Part shown: piece after piece, positions 1 through 5,380 of the stretch | How positions within the stretch are numbered: position 1 is the first letter of the stretch | Layout: each line of letters begins with the position of its first letter | Assembly: GCA_039679375.1 (NCBI GenBank) | Contig: JBDKVA010000147.1 | Location: 1-9,140, forward strand | Source of the DNA: JBDKVA01 sp039679375 | Lineage (GTDB): Bacteria > Bacillota > Clostridia > Acetivibrionales > DTU013 | Direction of reading: 5' to 3' | Length of the DNA: 9,140 nucleotides | Program-made: the position numbers and the translations under genes | Notes under the pieces: generated by a model | Seen by the model: only the letters and a program-made list of their open reading frames with translations | The model's database searches: none | What the model was told of the DNA's origin: nothing

Positions 1-150
1 AACCTGCGCAGGGGACATAAGCCCTGCGTTCACTGCCAGAACTCCCAGCTTCAGATGTACAGAGCGCTGATATTCGAGTGCATCGGTCAATTGTTCGGCA
101 TTTATGAGACCTTTATTTAAAAGATAATGTCCAAAATATTGGCTAAACAT
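1..150 (-). CDS. CheX-like chemotaxis protein, N-terminal fragment (runs off the window)
   Basis: Fifty codons are open from an ATG at 150-148 to the window edge. The product begins MFSQYFGHYLLNKGLINAEQ and continues with LEYQRSVHLKLGVLAVNAGLMSPAQV. A GGAG Shine-Dalgarno lies 8 bases before the ATG, and the gene starts 12 bases after the stop of the cheY-like gene, so the two are almost certainly co-transcribed. The pattern 'LL..G.I...QL..AL..Q......LG.LAV..G' resembles the small helical repeat found at the N-terminus of some secretion ATPases (MshEN/GspE-N type). From memory, clostridial proteins annotated CheX (a CheY-P phosphatase domain) begin in the same way. The CheX domain itself would lie outside the window, so the functional name is inferred from this resemblance and from the neighbouring receiver gene. 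That this is a real gene is much surer than its name. Confidence 0.7.
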   Translation of the reverse strand, partial: MFSQYFGHYLLNKGLINAEQLTDALEYQRSVHLKLGVLAVNAGLMSPAQV

Positions 151-162
151 ATCTCACACTCC

Positions 163-534
163 TTATTTGAATATATTGTTGATGATATGGTCGATCTGGG
201 ATTTTTCCCACGGCTTCTGGATAAAGTCCGTTGCACCGGCTTCCATGGCCGCTTTCAGATGAACCTTCGTACCGGAGGAAGATAACATGATGAACCTTGC
301 ATCCGGTTTGACCTCTTTCATTTCTTTCAATGCGTCAATTCCGTTTTTGTCCGGCATAACGATATCCAAAAAAACCAGATCGGGCCTGTACTGCTTGAAA
401 ACCTGAACAGAAGTCTGACCGTCCGCCGCTTCCAAAACTTCATACTCTCCGCATGCCATCAGGTAATCCTTCAATTTTTTTCTAATAAGAAGAGAATCGT
501 CGCATATGAGGATGATAGGCCGTTTCGTGCTCAT
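163..534 (-). CDS. cheY: Stand-alone CheY-type response regulator receiver protein
   Basis: The 123-aa protein is a single receiver (REC) domain with no output domain. The expected residues are all visible: the acidic pair D12-D13 for Mg2+, phospho-acceptor D57 in the motif LVFLDIVMPDKNG, a switch serine at S85 (IMLSSSG), and K107 in the FIQKPW loop. The length matches CheY. Proteins of this kind are phosphorylated by a CheA-type histidine kinase and act by protein-protein contact in the cytoplasm, typically at the flagellar motor or on a partner phosphatase. The gene is followed 12 bases later by a CheX-like gene, a fitting phosphatase partner. Upstream of the ATG at 534-532 is a GGGGGG-rich Shine-Dalgarno, and a sigma-A-like promoter sits about 50-75 bases upstream. 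It could instead be a CheY-like regulator serving another pathway, because no cheA or flagellar gene is visible. Confidence 0.93.
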   Translation of the reverse strand: MSTKRPIILICDDSLLIRKKLKDYLMACGEYEVLEAADGQTSVQVFKQYRPDLVFLDIVMPDKNGIDALKEMKEVKPDARFIMLSSSGTKVHLKAAMEAGATDFIQKPWEKSQIDHIINNIFK

Positions 535-580
535 AACAAACCCCCCGCATTTGTAAATTATTGAATGATATATTTATTCC

Positions 581-609
581 ATATTATCGCATTTCTTGCC
601 ATATGTAAA
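581..609 (-). promoter_or_regulatory. Candidate sigma-A promoter for the cheY-cheX-like operon
   Basis: Read on the minus strand, TTTACA (609-604; 5 of 6 matches to TTGACA) is followed after 17 bases by TAATAT (586-581; 4 of 6). An overlapping GATAAT (588-583; 5 of 6) at 15-base spacing is an alternative -10. Transcription would start near 574, giving a leader of about 40 bases before the cheY ATG. The sequence GCGATAAT also has a slight resemblance to a sigma-28 -10 (GCCGATAA), but I see no TAAA at the right distance. The call rests on pattern only. Confidence 0.45.
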
Positions 610-661
610 GATTGTAGAAAATTAGCGAAAATCCTTGTTGCAGTGCAATCAAAATTTAGCT

Positions 662-690
662 TTAACCTTTTTGTACCTGCCGCATAGTAT
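662..690 (+). promoter_or_regulatory. Weak candidate promoter for the 725-1684 gene
   Basis: TTAACC (662-667) and TAGTAT (685-690) are 17 bases apart, each with 4 of 6 matches to the sigma-A consensus. The implied start near 697 leaves room for the AAGGGG Shine-Dalgarno at 711-716. A sigma-28-like reading (TTAA, 13 bases, then GCCGCATA at 679-686) is also possible but has an extra base in the -10. I could not decide between them. Confidence 0.25.
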
Positions 691-724
691 ATAGGAGTAG
701 TATCTGTGCAAAGGGGAACTGTCT

Positions 725-1684
725 ATGCAGACGAACAGAGTATCCGGGCTTGAAGCCATCGAACGAATAGTCCGCAGCAGCCTTGAATTCTATGCCGAGT
801 TGTTTAAAGCAGAAAATATAAGGAAGAACATCGAGGGCTTGTCAAAAAAACTCCCGGTTATCGAGCTGCCTACACTTGATTCATTAAAAAGACCTGTTGA
901 ATCGCTTTTAAAAGGTTTAAACGGTACCGTAGCACAATTTTCAGAAAAACAGAAGAAGATCGATTATCATGCCATAGTCAACAGCTTTCTGCCACCCGGC
1001 GCTGAATTGATCAGACCGCAATATCCCGAGAATTCCAATGAAATACAATTTGCCGACCTTGACGCCGACGGACGCAATGAACTGGTCACCTCCTATAAAA
1101 CCAGAGAAGGCATCCGGACACTGATACTCAAGAAGGATGACGTACAGTGGTACAGGATGGCAGAGATCAGCAACCCGGAATTTAAGGGCATGCATTACAG
1201 AAATGCCGCAAATATAGCGGGAGACGGCCGTCAATATCTGCTGCTCGGATTGAACTCGGACTTGCAGAGCAAGATGCTTTTTGCCTATTCCCTGGCTGAC
1301 GGCAATGCGAAAAAAATATTCGGCAGGAAATATAACATGCTGGAATTGCTGAGATCCCGCAGTACAAAAGAGCCTTCCAAAGACACGCTGGCATTGTGGA
1401 ACGAAGAAGCGCCAAACATCTATGATATTGAAACAGTATGCTGGAACGGTGTTGAAATCATGCAGCTGGATAATAAGCGGTACCTGGCTGACAAGGTTGT
1501 GCCCTATTATATCAGGAAACTCAGGCAGAACCCCAATGATACCGTCGGATGGTACAATCTGGCCAATGTAATGGCAAAGTCCGGCAATACCGCCAATGCT
1601 GCCGAAGCTGTCAGGCTTGGGCTTGAACATAATCCGGATGCTTTTCTCGCAGATAAATTCAACTCTCTGAAAAACAGATTGTAG
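725..1684 (+). CDS. Uncharacterised cytosolic protein with an FG-GAP-like loop and a C-terminal TPR
   Basis: I do not recognise this 319-aa protein as a named gene. The ATG at 725 follows AAGGGG at 711-716 with 8 bases between, so the start is well supported. Residues 1-80 are mostly charged and helical in character. Residues 108-119 read IQFADLDADGRNE, a D-x-D-x-D-G calcium-loop signature (D111, D113, D115, E119) of the FG-GAP/VCBS blade type. The following strands (TLILKKDDVQWYRMAEI) fit a beta-rich section. Residues about 271-305 (TVGWYNLANVMAKSGNTANA, then AAEAVRLGLEHNPD) fit one TPR unit. There is no signal peptide or membrane segment, which is unusual because FG-GAP-type repeats are commonly extracellular. 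It is the first plus-strand gene after a divergent promoter region and lies 74 bases before the next gene, so it may head a transcript reaching tgl. Function is unknown; a scaffolding or interaction role is only a guess from the TPR. Confidence 0.8.
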   Translation: MQTNRVSGLEAIERIVRSSLEFYAELFKAENIRKNIEGLSKKLPVIELPTLDSLKRPVESLLKGLNGTVAQFSEKQKKIDYHAIVNSFLPPGAELIRPQYPENSNEIQFADLDADGRNELVTSYKTREGIRTLILKKDDVQWYRMAEISNPEFKGMHYRNAANIAGDGRQYLLLGLNSDLQSKMLFAYSLADGNAKKIFGRKYNMLELLRSRSTKEPSKDTLALWNEEAPNIYDIETVCWNGVEIMQLDNKRYLADKVVPYYIRKLRQNPNDTVGWYNLANVMAKSGNTANAAEAVRLGLEHNPDAFLADKFNSLKNRL

Positions 1685-1758
1685 TATTCATCGCATATGA
1701 ATCTATTTGTTTTCCGTTGAGGTGAAAACGGCTGCTTGCACGAGAAGGGACGATTGGC

Positions 1759-2760
1759 ATGTCATACGGTACGCAGAGCTTACTTGACAATATCAGGTTA
1801 AGCAACGGTCCTGAAGGCCTTAAAAACTTCTACCACGATTTGCTGCGAAGAGATAGCAAAAAAGCTTTTGAATTGGTCAATGACAATAACCTGCACTTTG
1901 ATACGCTTTTTTTGCTCCGGTCCGAACTGTCAAAAACAGCGGCGTCAGACAAGCTGAACCCCTTATACCGGGAGGCGCTTCGAATAGCGGAGATGCTGGT
2001 CGCAGGAGAAAAATCACATGCAGGAAGATCAATCCGTTCAGGAAGAGACGAAATCGGTCCGGTACTCAGGTGGATGGTGAAAACAGGCTGCCCGGAAAGA
2101 TATTGCGGTGCTGAGCTGGAAAATTACGAACAGCTGATGGAAATATCCGCAGCATTGCTGACAAAGAGCTTCAGAGATACTTCGGCTTTACCTGAAATAG
2201 CTGAAATGATTTTTGAGCGCAACAGAGACGGCAGGCTGATACATGATTTGGTGTGGGCCTTTTTTGAAGCCCGTAACCCGGAAAGCCTGCTGCTCATAGC
2301 TGAACGGCTTGTTTCGCCCTATTTTGCAGATGCTGCGCTGGCTAAACGGCTTCTATGCTTTATCCCTGGTCTTGATGATGAATCCACCGCAGGACCAATA
2401 CTTTACAACAGAGTTTTAAATTGGCTTGGTGAAAACCGGCCTTTTATGTCTTATACCGGAGAAAACCTGCATCTATGCAATCTACCAAGGCATTATGCCG
2501 TATCGCTTTCCGCAAAATACCTGCGCCATCCTGTTTCAATTGATCGGGATATACCGCTTCCTGCTCTGAATGAATTTGAAAGATGCCTGGCCATGCAGTT
2601 TGATAAACTGCCGGAGCATCAGCAGCAATGTCTGGCCGATTTTTCACATACGCTTCACAAAACGAATATCCGTCAATGGAATGCCTTTTTACAGCTTTCT
2701 GCTGATCAGCAGGCCAATCTGGCATTATCTCAAACCGGGCGGAGGGATTGTTATGATTAA
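1759..2760 (+). CDS. Unrecognised helical protein coupled to tgl
   Basis: The product is a 333-aa soluble protein that I cannot assign to a named family. The ATG at 1759 has a modest purine-rich site (GAAGGGA) about 9 bases upstream. There is no signal peptide or membrane segment. The N-terminus (residues 1-90) is helical. The middle (about 125-205) has successive amphipathic helices such as EIAEMIFERNRDGRLIHDLV and SLLLIAERLVSPYFADAALA, a spacing reminiscent of HEAT/ARM-like helical repeats. The C-terminal region (about 260-315) has a conserved-looking stretch with LPEHQQQCLADFSHTLH and NIRQWNAF. The last codons overlap the tgl start by 8 bases (ATGATTAA), which indicates translational coupling. 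Since Tgl works in spore-coat maturation, a coat or late-sporulation role can be suspected for this protein but is not shown by its sequence. Codon use and frame integrity look normal. Confidence 0.8.
   Translation: MSYGTQSLLDNIRLSNGPEGLKNFYHDLLRRDSKKAFELVNDNNLHFDTLFLLRSELSKTAASDKLNPLYREALRIAEMLVAGEKSHAGRSIRSGRDEIGPVLRWMVKTGCPERYCGAELENYEQLMEISAALLTKSFRDTSALPEIAEMIFERNRDGRLIHDLVWAFFEARNPESLLLIAERLVSPYFADAALAKRLLCFIPGLDDESTAGPILYNRVLNWLGENRPFMSYTGENLHLCNLPRHYAVSLSAKYLRHPVSIDRDIPLPALNEFERCLAMQFDKLPEHQQQCLADFSHTLHKTNIRQWNAFLQLSADQQANLALSQTGRRDCYD
2739..2756 (+). promoter_or_regulatory. Ribosome binding site that sets the tgl start
   Basis: GGCGGAGGGATTGTT precedes ATG 2753, placing GGAGGG about 7 bases from the start codon and inside the coding sequence of the upstream gene. 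It is the best Shine-Dalgarno near the possible starts in this frame and supports initiation at 2753 rather than at 2570. Confidence 0.75.
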
Positions 2761-3535
2761 GTATAAAGACAGTGAAGTTGATCCGCAGTCCCTTTTGAGC
2801 CGGTACACAAAAGGAAGCGCAGAATATGATATCGTCAATTTGCTTTCTAAAAGTGAAAGAACATATGAATATTCTTCCGAGGAAGAGCTGGTCTTTGAAA
2901 TCGAATTGCGAAGGCATATTATAAATGCTTCCCTGGCCTTATACAGAGGAAGGCTCGGTTTTCGGACCTTCCACGAATCAAAATGCAATGAAGCCTTTTG
3001 GGAGCGCAGCGATAACGGAGGCTTTGTTCTTAAAAAAGATGTCAGGGCTGCAGATGCCATAATGGATATTTTTCAAAATACACGAAAATATGGCACGGAA
3101 TGTGCAACAGCTATTGTGATGATTTATTACAAGGCTGTGCTGGATGCTTACGGTGAAAACCTGTTTAATTCAGCATTCAAGGAAATCACCCTGATGAACT
3201 GGCAGCAGATGGACGAACTTATGGGAGTGGCTACATACCGGAGGCTGTCGGATTATCTTCCCGGGGATTGCAGATATTTCAGGAATCCGGATGTAAACCC
3301 CCTTACTCCCGAATGGCAGGGTGAAAATGCGATCGATCTGAGCGGAGGTAAGTATTACGGCCATGGAATAGGTATAGGTGACGCAGATAAAATTATTTCT
3401 GTCCTGAACGCAAACAGGGTCGAAGACGCACAGGCGTCTGCCTATCTCATGGATACCGCTACACGTCCGGATTTCAGCGGGCTTTACCAATACAGAAAAT
3501 TGCACCTGGCCGGCAGCCATATAGGCTCCACATGA
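2753..3535 (+). CDS. tgl: Spore-coat protein-glutamine gamma-glutamyltransferase (transglutaminase Tgl)
   Basis: Bacterial transglutaminase of the Bacillus Tgl family, 260 aa (B. subtilis Tgl is 245). It forms epsilon-(gamma-glutamyl)-lysine cross-links between spore-coat proteins in the mother cell. The family hallmarks align with the B. subtilis enzyme: TECATAIVMIYY with nucleophile C117 (Cys116 in B. subtilis), WQGEN with E191 (Glu187), and KYYGHGIGI with H204 (His200). GDCRYFRNPDVNP (171-183) and ASAYLMDTATRPDFSGLY (228-245) are further family-typical segments. The reading frame is open upstream to 2570, but ATG 2753 is the better start: GGAGGG lies about 7 bases before it, and family similarity begins only after it. 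It overlaps the previous gene by 8 bases, so the two are probably co-translated. About 15 residues extend past the usual C-terminus. In B. subtilis tgl is a late mother-cell (sigma-K) gene; no clear sigma-K site is visible here. Confidence 0.93.
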   Translation: MIKYKDSEVDPQSLLSRYTKGSAEYDIVNLLSKSERTYEYSSEEELVFEIELRRHIINASLALYRGRLGFRTFHESKCNEAFWERSDNGGFVLKKDVRAADAIMDIFQNTRKYGTECATAIVMIYYKAVLDAYGENLFNSAFKEITLMNWQQMDELMGVATYRRLSDYLPGDCRYFRNPDVNPLTPEWQGENAIDLSGGKYYGHGIGIGDADKIISVLNANRVEDAQASAYLMDTATRPDFSGLYQYRKLHLAGSHIGST

Positions 3536-3586
3536 ACATAAATAACCGCATATCCGAATAACTTTAATAATAGCCAAATGTTCATT

Positions 3587-3670
3587 CCGGATGCATGGGC
3601 GAGCAGCAGGCAAGGACTGCGACCAGCCCCGGATGCATGGGCGAGCAGCAGGTAAAGCCTGCTGCCAGCT
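3587..3670 (+). repeat. 42-bp tandem direct repeat, two copies, upstream of spoVB
   Basis: Copy 1 is 3587-3628 and copy 2 is 3629-3670. The first 24 bases are identical (from CCGGATGCATGGGC to GAGCAGCAGG). The rest is diverged but still alignable, with about two thirds of positions shared. Copy 2 folds into a hairpin with an 8-bp perfect stem, GCAGCAGG (3645-3652) against CCTGCTGC (3658-3665), around the loop TAAAG. Copy 1 can form a weaker one (GGGC 3597-3600 with GCCC 3626-3629, and GCAG 3603-3606 with CTGC 3617-3620). No T-tract follows, so it is not an ordinary intrinsic terminator. It lies directly before the spoVB ribosome binding site and may be a leader structure or a dispersed-repeat insertion. 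Confidence 0.85.
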
Positions 3671-3681
3671 CAGGCTAAATT

Positions 3682-3698
3682 GGAGTTATAGGACCGTG
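3682..3698 (+). promoter_or_regulatory. Ribosome binding site for spoVB with GTG start
   Basis: GGAG at 3682-3685 stands 10 bases before GTG 3696, and AGGA at 3690-3693 stands 8 bases before GTG 3702. The in-frame ATG at 3591 and the next one at 3633 lie in the tandem repeat and have no comparable site, so translation most likely begins at one of the two GTG codons. Confidence 0.6.
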
Positions 3699-5267
3699 CG
3701 AGTGGATAAATTTTATAAAGATTCATTCATACTGACGTTGTCGAATATGACAACAAGCATCATCGCCTTTGTTTTCTCAATCATCCTGTCCAGGGAGCTC
3801 GGCGCAGAAGGGTTGGGACTATACGGACTGATTATGCCTGTTTACGGTTTGCTGCTGTGTTTTACAAGCGATGGCCTGATTACTGCTATTTCCAGAATAT
3901 CGACCGTGTATTTGAGCCGGCGGGATCTGCGTAATCTGTCCAAGACTCTGAACACCGTATTTGTTTACGTACTGTTGTGGGCATCTACCGTTGCCCTCCT
4001 CGTACTGATCTGCAACAGGGGCATTGCCGTCCATATCGTACGCGATGAACGGGCAGCCAGGGCATTGATGATGCTTAGTCCGGCACTTCTCTTTATTCCG
4101 CTGTCCGCAGTGATCAAAGGCTTTTTTTACGGCCTTGGCAAATATAAAATCACCTCTTCGGTGGATATCTTTGAAAAATTGTTCAGAGTGGTCATACTGC
4201 TCAGCGCCATTTCCGCTTTTCATCCCGACCGTGTTGACAAGACCGTTGCCATTGCCTATTTAGCGCTGGCAGTCGGTGAATTGAACAGCATGACAATGTT
4301 ATTCATCTGTTATAAGATACAAAAAGACAAGCTCAAAAATAACTGCAGCATAAATAGCTGCAATATAAAAAGCTCCTCCATCATAAATTCCGGTACAGCC
4401 GTAAGGCCGAACCGTGAAAAATCCAGGATCCAGTTAATATTTGACGTCTTTGTGATTTCTGTACCGATAGGTTTGAACGGGATCATTTCATCTATACTTT
4501 CAGCCGTATCAACGCTGGTGCTCCCCCGCATGATCGTATCCGCCGGTTTTACATACAATGAGGCTCTTGCGTTGGTCGGACGTTTTAACGGAATGGCTCT
4601 CAACATATCGTTCCTGCCTTATATCATCATCGGCTCCATGCTTACCGTATTGGTTCCCGAGCTTTCCCTGCACATCAGCAGGAAGGATTTCTGGTCTGCC
4701 GAAGAAAGGATCGCGCAGGTACTGAAGCTGGCTGCCGCTGTCGGGATTTCAACCGCCATCGTATGCCTGCTGCTGCCGAATACGCTTGGACAATTATTCT
4801 ATAACAGGAATGACCTTGGCAATATGATCCGGTTCACGGCGCCGATCTGCCTGATTACCTTTGTTTCATCGCCAACCTTCGGCATATTGAATGCCCTGGG
4901 CAAACAAAACATATACCTGCGGAACTCCCTGATCATTTCTGTCGAAGGCCTGCTATTCATCATAATATTTGCAGGGATTCCGTCAATCAATATTTACGGC
5001 GACGGCATTTCCATGATTCTTTCCTCTATAACCGCATTCATACTCAATATGAAGGAAATCAGTAAAATATGTGAAATCAAAATCGGTGTGCAGGATGTGG
5101 TAACACTCCTTCTTGCAGGAATCTCAGCCTATCTGGTGTCGGGAATTGCCGGAAGGCTCTTGTTCGAAGCACCGTCGGCCATTAAGGCCGCATTGGTGGT
5201 ACTGACAAGTTTCGGAACGGTAATCGGGCTCGGAGGTCTTGCGAAATCAAAAAATATTTCCGGCTAA
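3696..5267 (+). CDS. spoVB: SpoVB-type MOP-superfamily lipid-linked precursor flippase
   Basis: Polytopic membrane protein of 523 aa, close to the size of B. subtilis SpoVB (518), in the MATE/MurJ-like polysaccharide-transporter family. Members move lipid-linked saccharide precursors across the cytoplasmic membrane; SpoVB is needed for spore cortex peptidoglycan. The N-terminus (KDSFILTLSNMTTSIIAFVF, then SRELGAEGLGLYGLIMPVYG and ISRI) is typical of the clostridial SpoVB group. About 13-14 hydrophobic segments follow. A polar cytoplasmic loop near residues 208-240 (between TM6 and TM7) is Asn/Ser/Cys-rich and locally repetitive. The frame is open back to ATG 3591, but that stretch is made of the 42-bp tandem repeat and has no homologous character, so I prefer GTG 3696 with GGAG at 3682-3685; GTG 3702 with AGGA at 3690-3693 is equally possible. 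Placement after tgl supports a sporulation role. A general MOP flippase with another substrate cannot be excluded. Confidence 0.87.
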   Translation: MRVDKFYKDSFILTLSNMTTSIIAFVFSIILSRELGAEGLGLYGLIMPVYGLLLCFTSDGLITAISRISTVYLSRRDLRNLSKTLNTVFVYVLLWASTVALLVLICNRGIAVHIVRDERAARALMMLSPALLFIPLSAVIKGFFYGLGKYKITSSVDIFEKLFRVVILLSAISAFHPDRVDKTVAIAYLALAVGELNSMTMLFICYKIQKDKLKNNCSINSCNIKSSSIINSGTAVRPNREKSRIQLIFDVFVISVPIGLNGIISSILSAVSTLVLPRMIVSAGFTYNEALALVGRFNGMALNISFLPYIIIGSMLTVLVPELSLHISRKDFWSAEERIAQVLKLAAAVGISTAIVCLLLPNTLGQLFYNRNDLGNMIRFTAPICLITFVSSPTFGILNALGKQNIYLRNSLIISVEGLLFIIIFAGIPSINIYGDGISMILSSITAFILNMKEISKICEIKIGVQDVVTLLLAGISAYLVSGIAGRLLFEAPSAIKAALVVLTSFGTVIGLGGLAKSKNISG

Positions 5268-5301
5268 AATCAACTGTCGCAACAGATGGTTTCATGTATC
5301 T

Positions 5302-5329
5302 TTCACAACACTATTTGAAATAATACAAA
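5302..5329 (+). promoter_or_regulatory. Candidate sigma-A promoter for nifJ
   Basis: TTCACA (5302-5307; 5 of 6 to TTGACA) is followed after 16 bases by TACAAA (5324-5329; 4 of 6). The start would fall near 5336, leaving about 40 bases of AT-rich leader before the nifJ ATG. The short odd palindrome TATTTGAAATA (5312-5322) lies within the spacer and could be a regulator contact, but it matches no operator I know. This is pattern evidence only. Confidence 0.35.
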
Positions 5330-5362
5330 ATTAAGAAACAGAAAAATGAACAGTATACTTTC

Positions 5363-5380
5363 AAAGGAGTGCTTTACATG
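5363..5380 (+). promoter_or_regulatory. Ribosome binding site that sets the nifJ start
   Basis: AAAGGAGT at 5363-5370 is a near-perfect Shine-Dalgarno, placed 8 bases from ATG 5378. An in-frame GTG at 5369 overlaps the Shine-Dalgarno itself and therefore cannot be the natural start. Confidence 0.85.

Noticed and set aside
941..1630. Long minus-strand open frame opposite the 725-1684 gene, and a similar one at 7715-8311 opposite nifJ
   Set aside because: Both are antisense shadows of well-supported genes; their translations show no family features.
1674..1702. A sigma-K/sigma-E promoter (AC ... CATATGAAT) ahead of the 1759 gene
   Set aside because: The -10 deviates from CATAnnnTA and from CATACAnT, and the -35 is only two bases at a loose spacing; too weak to call.
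2570..2752. A longer tgl starting at 2570
   Set aside because: The extra 61 residues overlap the upstream gene in another frame and carry no family similarity; GGAGGG directly precedes ATG 2753.
3591..3695. A 35-residue N-terminal extension of SpoVB starting at ATG 3591
   Set aside because: The extension is encoded by the 42-bp tandem repeat (MHGRAAGK twice), has no Shine-Dalgarno and is unlike SpoVB proteins. GTG 3696 or 3702 with GGAG/AGGA fits better.
5274..5284. Terminator-like hairpin after spoVB (CTGT-CGCA-ACAG)
   Set aside because: A four-base stem without a T-tract is not significant.
5354..5359. TATACT as a -10 box for nifJ
   Set aside because: It is a good hexamer, but the transcript would start inside the Shine-Dalgarno at about 5366, leaving no usable leader.
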